A stretch of DNA of 24,886 nucleotides from positions 1 to 24,886 of the forward strand of contig JAFGOU010000007.1 of assembly GCA_016926315.1 (NCBI GenBank), written 5' to 3'. Below are positions 14,960 through 21,044 of the stretch, piece after piece. The translations under genes were made by a program, and so were the position numbers. The notes beneath the pieces are model-generated. The model ran no database searches, had not been told where the DNA came from, and was given only the letters and a program-made list of their open reading frames with translations. Numbering within the stretch: the stretch's first letter is position 1; every line of letters begins with the position of its first letter. The DNA comes from Chitinispirillaceae bacterium (GTDB taxonomy: Bacteria > Fibrobacterota > Chitinivibrionia > Chitinivibrionales > Chitinispirillaceae).

Positions 14960-15409
14960 TTACTGTTCTTCCTTGACAACCCAGACTTTGAGCCTGGCAT
15001 CCGCCTCCTTGTGAAGACGTATCCTGATTGAATACACGCCGAGCTGCCTGATCGGTTCTTCAAGGTCGACATCATGCCGGCTTATATCAAAGCCTTCCTT
15101 TTTAAGGAAGTCGGCGATCTCCTGGGCGGTAACCGACCCGAAAATCCGGTCCTCCTCACCCACCTTGACCGGTATGGTGCATGGCACCTGCTCGATCTTT
15201 TTCGCGAGCTGCCGGGCCTCCTTGAGCCTCTTTTCCTCGCGGACCTCCGTTATACGTTTCGCTTCCGCGACCCGTTTCCTGTTGCCCTCGGTGGCCGGGA
15301 CCGCGATGCCGGCGGGAATGAGAAAATTGCGCGCATAGCCGTCCTTTACAATGATGACGTCCATGGCCTTTCCCAGTTGTTCATAATCTTTTGTCAGTAC
15401 GATTTCCAT
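14960..15409 (-). CDS. rplI: 50S ribosomal protein bL9
   Basis: This 149-aa protein is the elongated two-domain subunit protein of the L1 stalk base. The N-terminal domain has the signature MEIVLTKDYEQLGKAMDVI, then VKDGYARNFLIPAGIAVPAT, and a long charged helix (about 50-80) leads to the C-terminal domain (KVGEEDRIFGSVTAQEIAD). An upstream open frame would add 28 residues, but family length and the conserved MEIVL start place initiation at 15409, preceded by CGGAG. rpsR ends 16 bp upstream. The order rpsF-rpsR-rplI is the classical one, without an ssb or priB gene in between. Confidence 0.97.
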   Translation of the reverse strand: MEIVLTKDYEQLGKAMDVIIVKDGYARNFLIPAGIAVPATEGNRKRVAEAKRITEVREEKRLKEARQLAKKIEQVPCTIPVKVGEEDRIFGSVTAQEIADFLKKEGFDISRHDVDLEEPIRQLGVYSIRIRLHKEADARLKVWVVKEEQ

Positions 15410-15425
15410 GGTATACTCCGTTCCG

Positions 15426-15668
15426 CTATTTGATATTTTCGGTAACAAACGGCAGCATCGCAAGATGCCGCGCTCTCTTGACTGCCTGTGCAAGCAACCG
15501 CTGGTTTTTTGCGGTCACGCCGGAAAGCCGCCGCGGAACGATCTTCCCGCGTTCCGTGACGTACCGCGAAATGATTTTCACGTCTTTATAGTCGGGAATC
15601 ATGCCGTTCGTATCGAACCAGCAAACCTTCTTCGCCCGCCTTCTTCCATTATCTCGCATATATCCCAT
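15426..15668 (-). CDS. rpsR: 30S ribosomal protein bS18
   Basis: This 80-aa primary partner of bS6 in the platform of the small subunit shows the family core [33 protein letters not shown] and [27 protein letters not shown]. Only one cysteine remains of the KVCxFC motif seen in many bS18 proteins (CWFD here), so this copy probably does not bind zinc. GGAGGAA (complement of 15672-15678) precedes the first ATG closely; the ATG three codons later (15659) is an alternative with wider spacing. It lies between rpsF and rplI. Confidence 0.96.
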   Translation of the reverse strand: MGYMRDNGRRRAKKVCWFDTNGMIPDYKDVKIISRYVTERGKIVPRRLSGVTAKNQRLLAQAVKRARHLAMLPFVTENIK

Positions 15669-15740
15669 ACTTCCTCCAGTGTTGATAGTCGGATTGATGT
15701 GCCCGGCCCGCCCAAAACGAGCAGACCGTACTTTAGCCGG

Positions 15741-16136
15741 TTATTCGGCGTCTGCCGTCTCTTCCTTTGCCGCGACGACCGGTTTTGCCTGTGCCGCTTC
15801 GATCGCCTTCTCCCGCCGCGTGAAAAATGCCGAGCGGACCGCCTCGACCTTGGGGTCGCGAACAACGCTCAGGAAACGAAGCACCCGTTCGTTCAGCTTG
15901 AACGGGCGTTCCAACGCCGCGATAACCGTACCTTCCGCCTCATATAAAAAAAGGCAGTAGTACCCAAGCTTCTTTTTTCGAATCGGATACGCCAGGGTAC
16001 GCTTCCCCCAGACATCGGTTTTCTCGAATGTGGCGTTCTGTTTCAGAAATTCTTCAATCTGCGCCTGTTCCTTGTGAAGAACATCATCGGGCAGTGTTCC
16101 GTCAAAAACAATAACCGTTTCGTAGGGTCTTTTCAC
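15741..16136 (-). CDS. rpsF: 30S ribosomal protein bS6
   Basis: This 131-aa bS6 protein has the ferredoxin-like fold landmarks RPYETVIVFDGTLPDD, TDVWGKRTLAYPIRKKKLGYYCLFLYEA and FKLNERVLRFLSVV, followed by an Ala/Glu-rich tail of about 30 residues (AAQAKPVVAAKEE). It pairs with bS18 on the 16S rRNA platform. The start is a GTG at 16136 with a perfect AGGAGG (complement of 16144-16149) seven bases away. The longer frame up to 16223 has no ribosome site and lacks family similarity. The leader can form hairpins, described separately. Confidence 0.96.
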   Translation of the reverse strand: MKRPYETVIVFDGTLPDDVLHKEQAQIEEFLKQNATFEKTDVWGKRTLAYPIRKKKLGYYCLFLYEAEGTVIAALERPFKLNERVLRFLSVVRDPKVEAVRSAFFTRREKAIEAAQAKPVVAAKEETADAE

Positions 16137-16173
16137 TACGATACCTCCTCTGGTCGTTAAGGCCCTGATCCCG

Positions 16174-16229
16174 TGCAGGTATGGGTCAGAGCAGGAATGT
16201 ATGATGCCACCTGCAGCCGGCAAAGCCGG
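16174..16229 (-). promoter_or_regulatory. Structured leader of the rpsF operon, possible bS6:bS18 autoregulatory element
   Basis: In the RNA sense (minus strand), a GC hairpin CCGGC-TTT-GCCGG (16229-16217) is followed directly by TGCAGGT (complement of 16209-16215) and, 28 nt on, ACCTGCA (complement of 16174-16180), a perfect 7-bp stem. A competing helix is possible between CTGACCC and GGGATCAG, the latter with one bulged base. The region ends 24 nt before AGGAGG of rpsF. Many bacteria have an rpsF leader RNA bound by bS6:bS18. The location fits, but I cannot confirm the conserved CCG bulge from this sequence alone. Confidence 0.4.
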
Positions 16230-16288
16230 ATAATTCTAAATTTGAAAAACCATCCTGACCTTTCATTCAGCTTATCCGTAAACAACTA

Positions 16289-16912
16289 CTATCGGTTGAA
16301 TCTGTTCATCGTCTCGTCGATGCCGCTTTGAGCAAAACAAAGGCAGGCATCCACCGCCTGCGGAAGGACTGCCTCTTTAAGCAACTCCTGCTCCGCAGGT
16401 CCGAATGCCCCGAGAACAAAATCAATGCTTGTCAAACCTTCGGGCAACGGTCCGATGCCTATCCGAAGCCGGGGGAAACCGTCACCCATCTTTTCGATGA
16501 TTGAAGCAAGACCCTTGTGGCCGCCGTCAGATCCGTTCCGCCGCGCCCGGATCTTACCAAGCGGAAGGTGGTAATCGTCGACGATGACGAGCATCCGCGA
16601 AACCGCCGCGCCCGAAACCTTGAACCACCGTCCGACCACTTCGCCGGACCGGTTCATGAAAGTACGCGGTTTTATCACGAGTGCGGTGGTACTGTTAAAG
16701 AGCGTTCCTCTGCTGTAATCGGCCTGTCCGAAAACCCCTTTTTCCCTCGTTTCAAACCTGCCTGCGAGCGTATCGGCAACCATAAATCCGACATTGTGCC
16801 GCGTGACCGTATAGGTATCCCCGATGTTTCCAAGCCCGACAAACAGGAAATCCGCGGGTGCAGGCCGCGGATCCCGACGAAAAAATCTCCTGCAAAAAGT
16901 GACCCATGCCAT
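16289..16912 (-). CDS. pth: Peptidyl-tRNA hydrolase
   Basis: This 207-aa enzyme releases peptides from stalled peptidyl-tRNA. The core begins at FLFVGLGNIGDTYTVTRHNVGF with N29 and the catalytic H39. FMNRSG (N87), IVDDYHLPLGKIRAR (D112/D113) and SDGGHKGLASI follow. The position normally written GGHNG has Lys instead of Asn, a change at a substrate-contact position in E. coli Pth. The start at 16912 is chosen because the longer frame (to 17002) overlaps rplY. It leaves a basic ~20-residue N-terminal extension and a weak ribosome site. The nearby genes rplY, rpsF, rpsR and rplI make a translation cluster. Confidence 0.92.
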   Translation of the reverse strand: MAWVTFCRRFFRRDPRPAPADFLFVGLGNIGDTYTVTRHNVGFMVADTLAGRFETREKGVFGQADYSRGTLFNSTTALVIKPRTFMNRSGEVVGRWFKVSGAAVSRMLVIVDDYHLPLGKIRARRNGSDGGHKGLASIIEKMGDGFPRLRIGIGPLPEGLTSIDFVLGAFGPAEQELLKEAVLPQAVDACLCFAQSGIDETMNRFNR

Positions 16913-16949
16913 AAAGAACCCGATAGCGCGTGATCGCCGCTGCAAAAAA

Positions 16950-17702
16950 TTACTTTGACCCTTTTCCCTTCGGCGCCGCGCCCGGAGATGCCGTTGCCGC
17001 ACCCGGAGACGCCGATGCCGCGCCCGGAGACGCCGATGCCGCGCCCGGAGCAGCCGGTGCCGCGCCCGGAGCAGCCGCTCCTTCGGCCGGAACTGCGCCT
17101 TCCTCGCCGGCCGCCGGTTCAGCAGGTTTGACCTCTTCTTCGCGGGTCGGGTGGGTCACCACGGCAAGCACTTCATCGGGCGACGCCTTGATCGTCACAT
17201 TGGGAACGGAAAGATCCCTGACGTGAATCGAATCGCCGATGGCAAGCGCAGACACGTCGATGGTGATGTTTTCCGGAATCTCGGTAGGCATGCATTCGAT
17301 CTTGAGCGTTTTGACCGGATGCCCGAGTACGCCGCCTGCGTCCTTGACGCCGATGGGAATGCCGGCAAGGATCAGGGGGCAATCCACGGTGACCTTTTTA
17401 TCCATTACCACATGCTGGAAGTCGACATGCAGGAATTTGTCGTCGATAAGCACATGACGCTGCACGTCGCGAACGACCGCGATGGAGGCCTCTTTACCGC
17501 CTGAAAGACCGAGGTCAACAAGATGCGTCAGTCTTTTCCCCCGGACCAGGGTGGCAAAATCTTTCTTATCGATTTCGATATTCATCGGCTCAATACCCTC
17601 GCCATAATACACCGCCGGTACCCAGCCCTGTTCCCGGATTTTTCGCGTATACGATTTCCCCGTGCCGCTGCGCGGGCGCGCTTTCAGTTTGATGATCTCC
17701 AA
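16950..17702 (-). CDS. rplY: 50S ribosomal protein bL25, Ctc/TL5 form with repeat-rich tail
   Basis: This is a 250-aa bL25 of the long Ctc/TL5 type that binds 5S rRNA. The N-terminal RNA-binding domain has KARPRSGTGKSYTRKIREQGWVPAVYYG (about 7-34), then VDFQHV and the C-terminal beta domain (about 95-188; CPLILAGIPIGVKDAGGVLG and LSVPNVTIKASPDEVLAVV). The last ~60 residues are a low-complexity Ala/Pro/Gly/Ser tail built from a 7-residue unit such as SPGAASA. The start has AAGGAGG nearby upstream. The gene follows tRNA-Gln by 69 bp with no terminator between, and pth begins 37 bp after it. Confidence 0.95.
   Translation of the reverse strand: MEIIKLKARPRSGTGKSYTRKIREQGWVPAVYYGEGIEPMNIEIDKKDFATLVRGKRLTHLVDLGLSGGKEASIAVVRDVQRHVLIDDKFLHVDFQHVVMDKKVTVDCPLILAGIPIGVKDAGGVLGHPVKTLKIECMPTEIPENITIDVSALAIGDSIHVRDLSVPNVTIKASPDEVLAVVTHPTREEEVKPAEPAAGEEGAVPAEGAAAPGAAPAAPGAASASPGAASASPGAATASPGAAPKGKGSK
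16981..17085. repeat. Five tandem 21-bp repeats in the 3' end of rplY
   Basis: CCCGGAG recurs at 16981, 17002, 17023, 17044 and 17065, a fixed 21-bp period. The units encode a heptad of the form (S/A)PGAAxA in the tail of bL25. Units at 17002 and 17023 are nearly identical at the DNA level, so copy number may vary between strains by slippage. Confidence 0.9.
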
Positions 17703-17771
17703 AAGAAAACCTCCTTATCAGAACATTTGGATTTTTTTCAGCCGGACACCCGCCCGCCGGAGACGGCAATA

Positions 17772-17846
17772 TGGCTGGGGCGGAAGGATTCGAACCTCCG
17801 GATGCGAGGACCAAAACCTCGTGACTTACCGCTTGTCGACGCCCCA
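17772..17846 (-). tRNA. trnQ: tRNA-Gln (anticodon UUG)
   Basis: Read on the minus strand, the 75-nt sequence folds as a full cloverleaf. The acceptor stem is TGGGGCG with CGCCCCA, followed by discriminator G and an encoded CCA (17774-17772). The D-arm is GAC/GTC. The anticodon stem CGAGG/CCTCG carries the 7-nt loop TTTTGGT, giving anticodon TTG (complement of 17812-17814), which reads glutamine. The T-arm contains GGTTCGAATCC. It lies 69 bp upstream of rplY on the same strand, with no terminator visible between, so a shared transcript is possible. Confidence 0.96.
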
Positions 17847-17866
17847 GTAAAATCGGGCAATTTCCA

Positions 17867-17896
17867 AATATATATCCGTGCAGGGTTATAAGTAAA
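17867..17896 (-). promoter_or_regulatory. Candidate promoter for tRNA-Gln and the ribosomal gene run
   Basis: On the minus strand TTTACT (complement of 17891-17896) and TATATT (complement of 17867-17872) are 18 bp apart, about 20 bp before the tRNA 5' end. TTGACC lies slightly further upstream (complement of 17898-17903). The spacing suits tRNA transcription, but the match is only fair. Confidence 0.35.
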
Positions 17897-18103
17897 CGGT
17901 CAAGTACGAATTGCGGTTGCTGGTTGCCGCGCTGAAATGCAAAAAAAGTACCGGGTAGCCGTTTGCCCGCAGATAGTAAAACAATGAGCCGCCCCCGGCA
18001 AATCGCCCAACCTCCGTCACCCACACCTGCTATTATGACGTGACGATTTTCTACAAAAAAAAACTGAATAGAGGATACATTGCCGGTTGTGATTGACATC
18101 CAA

Positions 18104-18148
18104 TTGAAAATCCTCATGCAAAAAGGTACAATTGAATAGTTCATGAAC
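18104..18148 (+). promoter_or_regulatory. Sigma70-type promoter and start-site palindrome of the HTH-TPR operon
   Basis: TTGAAA (18104-18109), a 17-bp spacer, and TACAAT (18127-18132) each match the consensus hexamers at five of six positions. A perfect 10-bp palindrome, GTTCATGAAC, occupies 18139-18148, right at the expected transcription start, where a repressor would block initiation. An additional TTGACA lies at 18093-18098. The leader would be about 175 nt. Confidence 0.5.
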
Positions 18149-18207
18149 CGGGTTATAGACCGATTTCCCGGACACGTTATCAGGACCAATAACAATAAGT
18201 TACGAGG

Positions 18208-18225
18208 AACACAATACAATGTGTT
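18208..18225. promoter_or_regulatory. 18-bp dyad resembling a NrdR box in the HTH operon leader
   Basis: AACACA-ATACAA-TGTGTT (18208-18225) is a perfect 6-bp inverted repeat with a 6-bp centre. Its inner 16 bp (ACACAATACAATGTGT) agrees with the NrdR-box consensus as I remember it at 14 of 16 positions. It lies ~90 bp before the HTH gene and ~70 bp after the predicted start site. It may equally be a site for the HTH protein itself. Confidence 0.4.
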
Positions 18226-18314
18226 TAAATAATCTACAGACACTACCGATTGTACTCTTAAATTCCTTTAAAAGATACGGAAAATAACAACGGTTTTTTC
18301 AGGAGGATGCTTCT

Positions 18315-18593
18315 ATGCCGAAATTTTACACGACAGGACAGGTCGCTCGACGACTGCGGGTCTCTGTGTCAACGCTGAAACGGTGGATTGACGACCCGTC
18401 GCTCCGTATCGCGGAGCAGCGAAACTACAATGGATGGCGCCTTTTTTCTGAGGCTGACCTGGGCGCATTGACCAACTATAAAAAGCAGCTCAGGCGAAAC
18501 GGGAAGCGCTTCAATGAGACGGTTCTTATACCGGTCATCCAGAAGGGGCGTCAGCTTGAAAACCTCGTTGCAGCCAGAGAGGGCCGCGGTTGA
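18315..18593 (+). CDS. Small MerR-type helix-turn-helix DNA-binding protein
   Basis: This 92-aa protein is little more than a MerR-like winged helix-turn-helix. It has YTTGQVARRLRVSVSTLKRWID at about 5-26, followed by the wing NYNGWRLFSEADLGAL at about 38-53, the usual R-x-NG-[YW]-R-x-[FY]-[ST] signature. The dimer helix and effector domain of full MerR proteins are missing, so it resembles stand-alone regulators such as BldC, which bind DNA cooperatively at repeats. The C-terminus is basic and helical. AGGAGG at 18301-18306 gives ideal spacing. It is the first gene of the operon and overlaps the next start (TGATG), so it is probably its dedicated regulator. Confidence 0.85.
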   Translation: MPKFYTTGQVARRLRVSVSTLKRWIDDPSLRIAEQRNYNGWRLFSEADLGALTNYKKQLRRNGKRFNETVLIPVIQKGRQLENLVAAREGRG

Positions 18594-19705
18594 TGAGACA
18601 TCATACCCTGACTGCCATTCTGGTTGTGAGCCTGCTTCTTTTTTCCGCGCCCTTCATTGAGGCGGCGGTAAAACGGGGAAGGAACGAAGGCACCATGAAC
18701 ATTACCGCCTCAAACGTGGTGGGTAATGGAAACATTACCGTTACCGCCGGCAGTTACGGCCAGTACCTGCGGCTTGGCAGCCATCTCGACAGCAGCGGCA
18801 TCAGGTTCGATCCGACCGTTGGTCTGGCAATAGGCATTTCAAGCATCCTTGAGTTCCGGGCGCAGACCGCCTTTACCAATTTTGCCGACCTGGGTACCAG
18901 CGAAGTGCACCTGCAGTTCACCACACCGGGAAACGACCGGCTTCGATTCCTGGGCCTAGCGGTATGCGGCGACCTTTATCTTTCGACTTCACCTGATACG
19001 ATAAGCTCCTCGGCGGTTGCGGAAAAACCTGAATACAACTCGTTTATGGCCCCGTCGGCAACACTTGATTTCGACTGGCTCGCGCTTTTCAAGTCCTTCC
19101 CCCTGAAAAACTACTTTCACGCCTCGTTTGCCGGCGAACCGATGCTTCTACACCGCTACGAGCAGATTTCGTGCATCTCAGGCTGGGAATGGAAACAGCA
19201 TGCCAACAGCTGGTTTGTCGATATCGGAGCAGCGCTCTATAAGGAAAAACCGAACGGTCCCTTCAGGGGAGACAAGGCCTATGCCCAGCGTGTCGTGTGG
19301 TTCGAACCCGGCGCGCGATACCGTCTTTTTGGAAATTTCTGCCTTATGGGCGGTTTACGCATGGCCGTCTGGCATAAGCTCAAAGAAGACCGTCCGCTGC
19401 CGGTGGTGACGGCCCTGCGGGGAGGGGTACACCTTGTTGTCCCGATTTTTTACAAAGAAACAAATACCGAAGCGATCAGATCGCTGGTTTTCCTGGAAAG
19501 GGAAAAGGTCGAAAAGAAAAACGAGATAACATCGAATTTTGAACAGGGGAAACGGGTGGAAAGCGGCCTTGGCAAGGAATTCAAATCACTGCAACTGAAA
19601 TCAGGCATCCCGGATTCGGAACAGGAAAAAGAAGACATGAAGAAAAGGAAAGAGATACAGCAGAAAATGGATGAAATCGAAAGACTTCTGGAAGAAATCC
19701 AGTAG
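18593..19705 (+). CDS. Exported barrel-like protein with C-terminal coiled-coil tail, paralog 1
   Basis: This is a 370-aa protein of unknown family. A signal peptide covers about 1-24 (LTAILVVSLLLFSAPFIEA). The next ~270 residues alternate short polar and hydrophobic beta strands (NITVTAGSYGQYLRLG, FEPGARYRLFGNF, GLRMAVWHKL), as in outer-membrane barrels. The last ~70 residues are a charged coiled coil (EKEDMKKRKEIQQKMDEIER), expected to reach into the periplasm. The motif N-x-x-G-x-G-N-I-x-V-T-x-x-S-x-G near residue 41 is shared with the next gene. The ATG at 18593 overlaps the HTH stop (TGATG); a TTG one codon earlier is possible. Confidence 0.72.
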   Translation: MRHHTLTAILVVSLLLFSAPFIEAAVKRGRNEGTMNITASNVVGNGNITVTAGSYGQYLRLGSHLDSSGIRFDPTVGLAIGISSILEFRAQTAFTNFADLGTSEVHLQFTTPGNDRLRFLGLAVCGDLYLSTSPDTISSSAVAEKPEYNSFMAPSATLDFDWLALFKSFPLKNYFHASFAGEPMLLHRYEQISCISGWEWKQHANSWFVDIGAALYKEKPNGPFRGDKAYAQRVVWFEPGARYRLFGNFCLMGGLRMAVWHKLKEDRPLPVVTALRGGVHLVVPIFYKETNTEAIRSLVFLEREKVEKKNEITSNFEQGKRVESGLGKEFKSLQLKSGIPDSEQEKEDMKKRKEIQQKMDEIERLLEEIQ

Positions 19706-19725
19706 CGAGATATCAAGGCTTACTC

Positions 19726-20982
19726 ATGAAAAACCTTGTTGATAAACGGCCTCCGAACCAGCCTTCAACCATGGCCGCGCTTTCCGTTCTGCGCATCTGT
19801 TGCGCGCTCTGGGCATGCTCCGGACTCGTTGCGCCGGCAGCGGGCCAGTCGGAAATGAAACGCGAGCGGGGCGAATCATTCTACCGCTGTGTTTCTTCGA
19901 ATACCATGGGACATGGCAATCTCTGGCTGACCCTTACGAGCGTCGGCCATGTGTGGGACGATGTGCCGCTTGCGGGTCGTTCCGAAGGGTTCTGGGTCTC
20001 GAACCTGCGCGCCTTTCCTGAAACCCGTGTTTCCGCCGGCATTTTCGATGTCGCCATGCTCAGCGTTGAGTCGCGGATTATTGCGAACGGTCGCGTCGTT
20101 CCGGGATGGGTTTCCACCGACCTTAAGCTGACCTGGCCGAACAACAAAAACCTCCGGGTTTTCGGGTTCGGGATTGATGCAAAATATCTCAACAACCGCC
20201 TTAATTCCGCTCCTTCGCTGGGCGGATATATCGGATTCATGCCCGAAGGGTATGTGGCCAAAGGAGGGGTGTTCGAGGGACGGTGCCTTTTCGACGTCGA
20301 CCTGATCACCAACATTACGGCGCTCCCTCTTCGCGCCCTTTTCAATATTGGATTCAGACAGCCTCTTGTAGAGCAGTACACCGGTAACTACCAGTTCCTT
20401 GGTGATGCCGGGATCGTTTACAGCGGTTACGATTATGACTTTTACGCCGCGTATTCGATTGAGGCGTTCAACAATATTACCGGGCCGAAAGTTTTTACTC
20501 AGGGAACCAAGAAATTCCTCGTCTGGTTCAGTGAAAACCCGATGTACCTCGTCCTGGGCGGGAACGTCAAATATAAAAACGGCACCACGCTGTCTTTTTC
20601 AGTGCCCTTGCTCACAAGTATGAATGTTGAGTCAAAGATGAGTAAGGCAGACCAGTCCTATCTCGACCGCCGGGACAGCATTGCCCGGACCCGGTTCCCC
20701 TACGAGGTGTCTCACAACATCAGGGATCCGTTTGACCCGTGGTTTGTCAAGTGGAAAATCGTTGCTTCCCTTTCTTTCCCGCTGCGCTACGCCATGACCG
20801 GCGCGGAAATGATGCGCAATTTCCTGCTGCTGAAAAACACCAAGCGGCAGAACCGGATCGATATCGACAACCGTCTCCGGAATTTTGAGCAATCAACGAC
20901 CGTGGAACCCGAAGACGACGACAGCAAACGGCTAGAGGAGATACGAAAAAGGAAAGAGGAAATGGTGAAAGAGGAAGAATAA
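19726..20982 (+). CDS. Exported barrel-like protein with C-terminal coiled-coil tail, paralog 2
   Basis: This 418-aa protein is related to its upstream neighbour. It shares N-x-x-G-x-G-N-L-x-L-T-x-x-S-x-G near residue 59, a NKNLRVFGFGIDAKYL segment matching NDRLRFLGLAVCGDLYL, the beta-rich middle, and an acidic/basic coiled-coil end (DDSKRLEEIRKRKEEMVKEEE). A long n-region precedes the signal core (about 17-40, ending APAAG-Q). C31 in LWAC is a poor lipobox match. AAGG eight bases before 19726 favours this start over the ATG at 19771, which has no ribosome site. The gap from the first paralog is 20 bp. I infer an outer-membrane location. Confidence 0.72.
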   Translation: MKNLVDKRPPNQPSTMAALSVLRICCALWACSGLVAPAAGQSEMKRERGESFYRCVSSNTMGHGNLWLTLTSVGHVWDDVPLAGRSEGFWVSNLRAFPETRVSAGIFDVAMLSVESRIIANGRVVPGWVSTDLKLTWPNNKNLRVFGFGIDAKYLNNRLNSAPSLGGYIGFMPEGYVAKGGVFEGRCLFDVDLITNITALPLRALFNIGFRQPLVEQYTGNYQFLGDAGIVYSGYDYDFYAAYSIEAFNNITGPKVFTQGTKKFLVWFSENPMYLVLGGNVKYKNGTTLSFSVPLLTSMNVESKMSKADQSYLDRRDSIARTRFPYEVSHNIRDPFDPWFVKWKIVASLSFPLRYAMTGAEMMRNFLLLKNTKRQNRIDIDNRLRNFEQSTTVEPEDDDSKRLEEIRKRKEEMVKEEE

Positions 20983-21034
20983 CCTCACCCCTTCTTCCCT
21001 TTCCTGTTATGGGGAGAGTGAAGGAGGGGTGAGG
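20983..21034. repeat. Long imperfect hairpin spanning the ribosome site of the TPR gene
   Basis: CCTCACCCCT (20983-20992) is perfectly complementary to AGGGGTGAGG (21025-21034), and inner CTTCC/GGGAG-type pairing extends it. The arm on the right includes GGTGAGG, the likely ribosome site ten bases before the TPR ATG at 21045. There is no T-tract after it, so it is not an intrinsic terminator. It may limit translation of the very large TPR protein or be a copy of a dispersed palindromic repeat. Confidence 0.6.
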
Positions 21035-21044
21035 TTAAAAAAAT

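Larger units (their letters stand above)
17904..18314. other. Intergenic region between tRNA-Gln and the HTH-TPR operon
   Basis: The gap from 17847 to 18314 holds no credible gene. The minus-strand frame across it (17590-18243) runs through the tRNA and into rplY. The tRNA-side promoter occupies 17867-17896. The right half contains a strong sigma70-type promoter, a palindrome at the predicted start site, a CCGGG/CCCGG dyad (18148-18152 with 18167-18171), an AACACA/TGTGTT dyad, and the AGGAGG ribosome site at 18301-18306. In 17904-18092 I see nothing I can name. Confidence 0.6.

Noticed and set aside
17590..18243. 217-aa minus-strand open frame across the tRNA-Gln gene
   Set aside because: It runs straight through a complete tRNA and into rplY in another frame; no ribosome site or recognisable domain.
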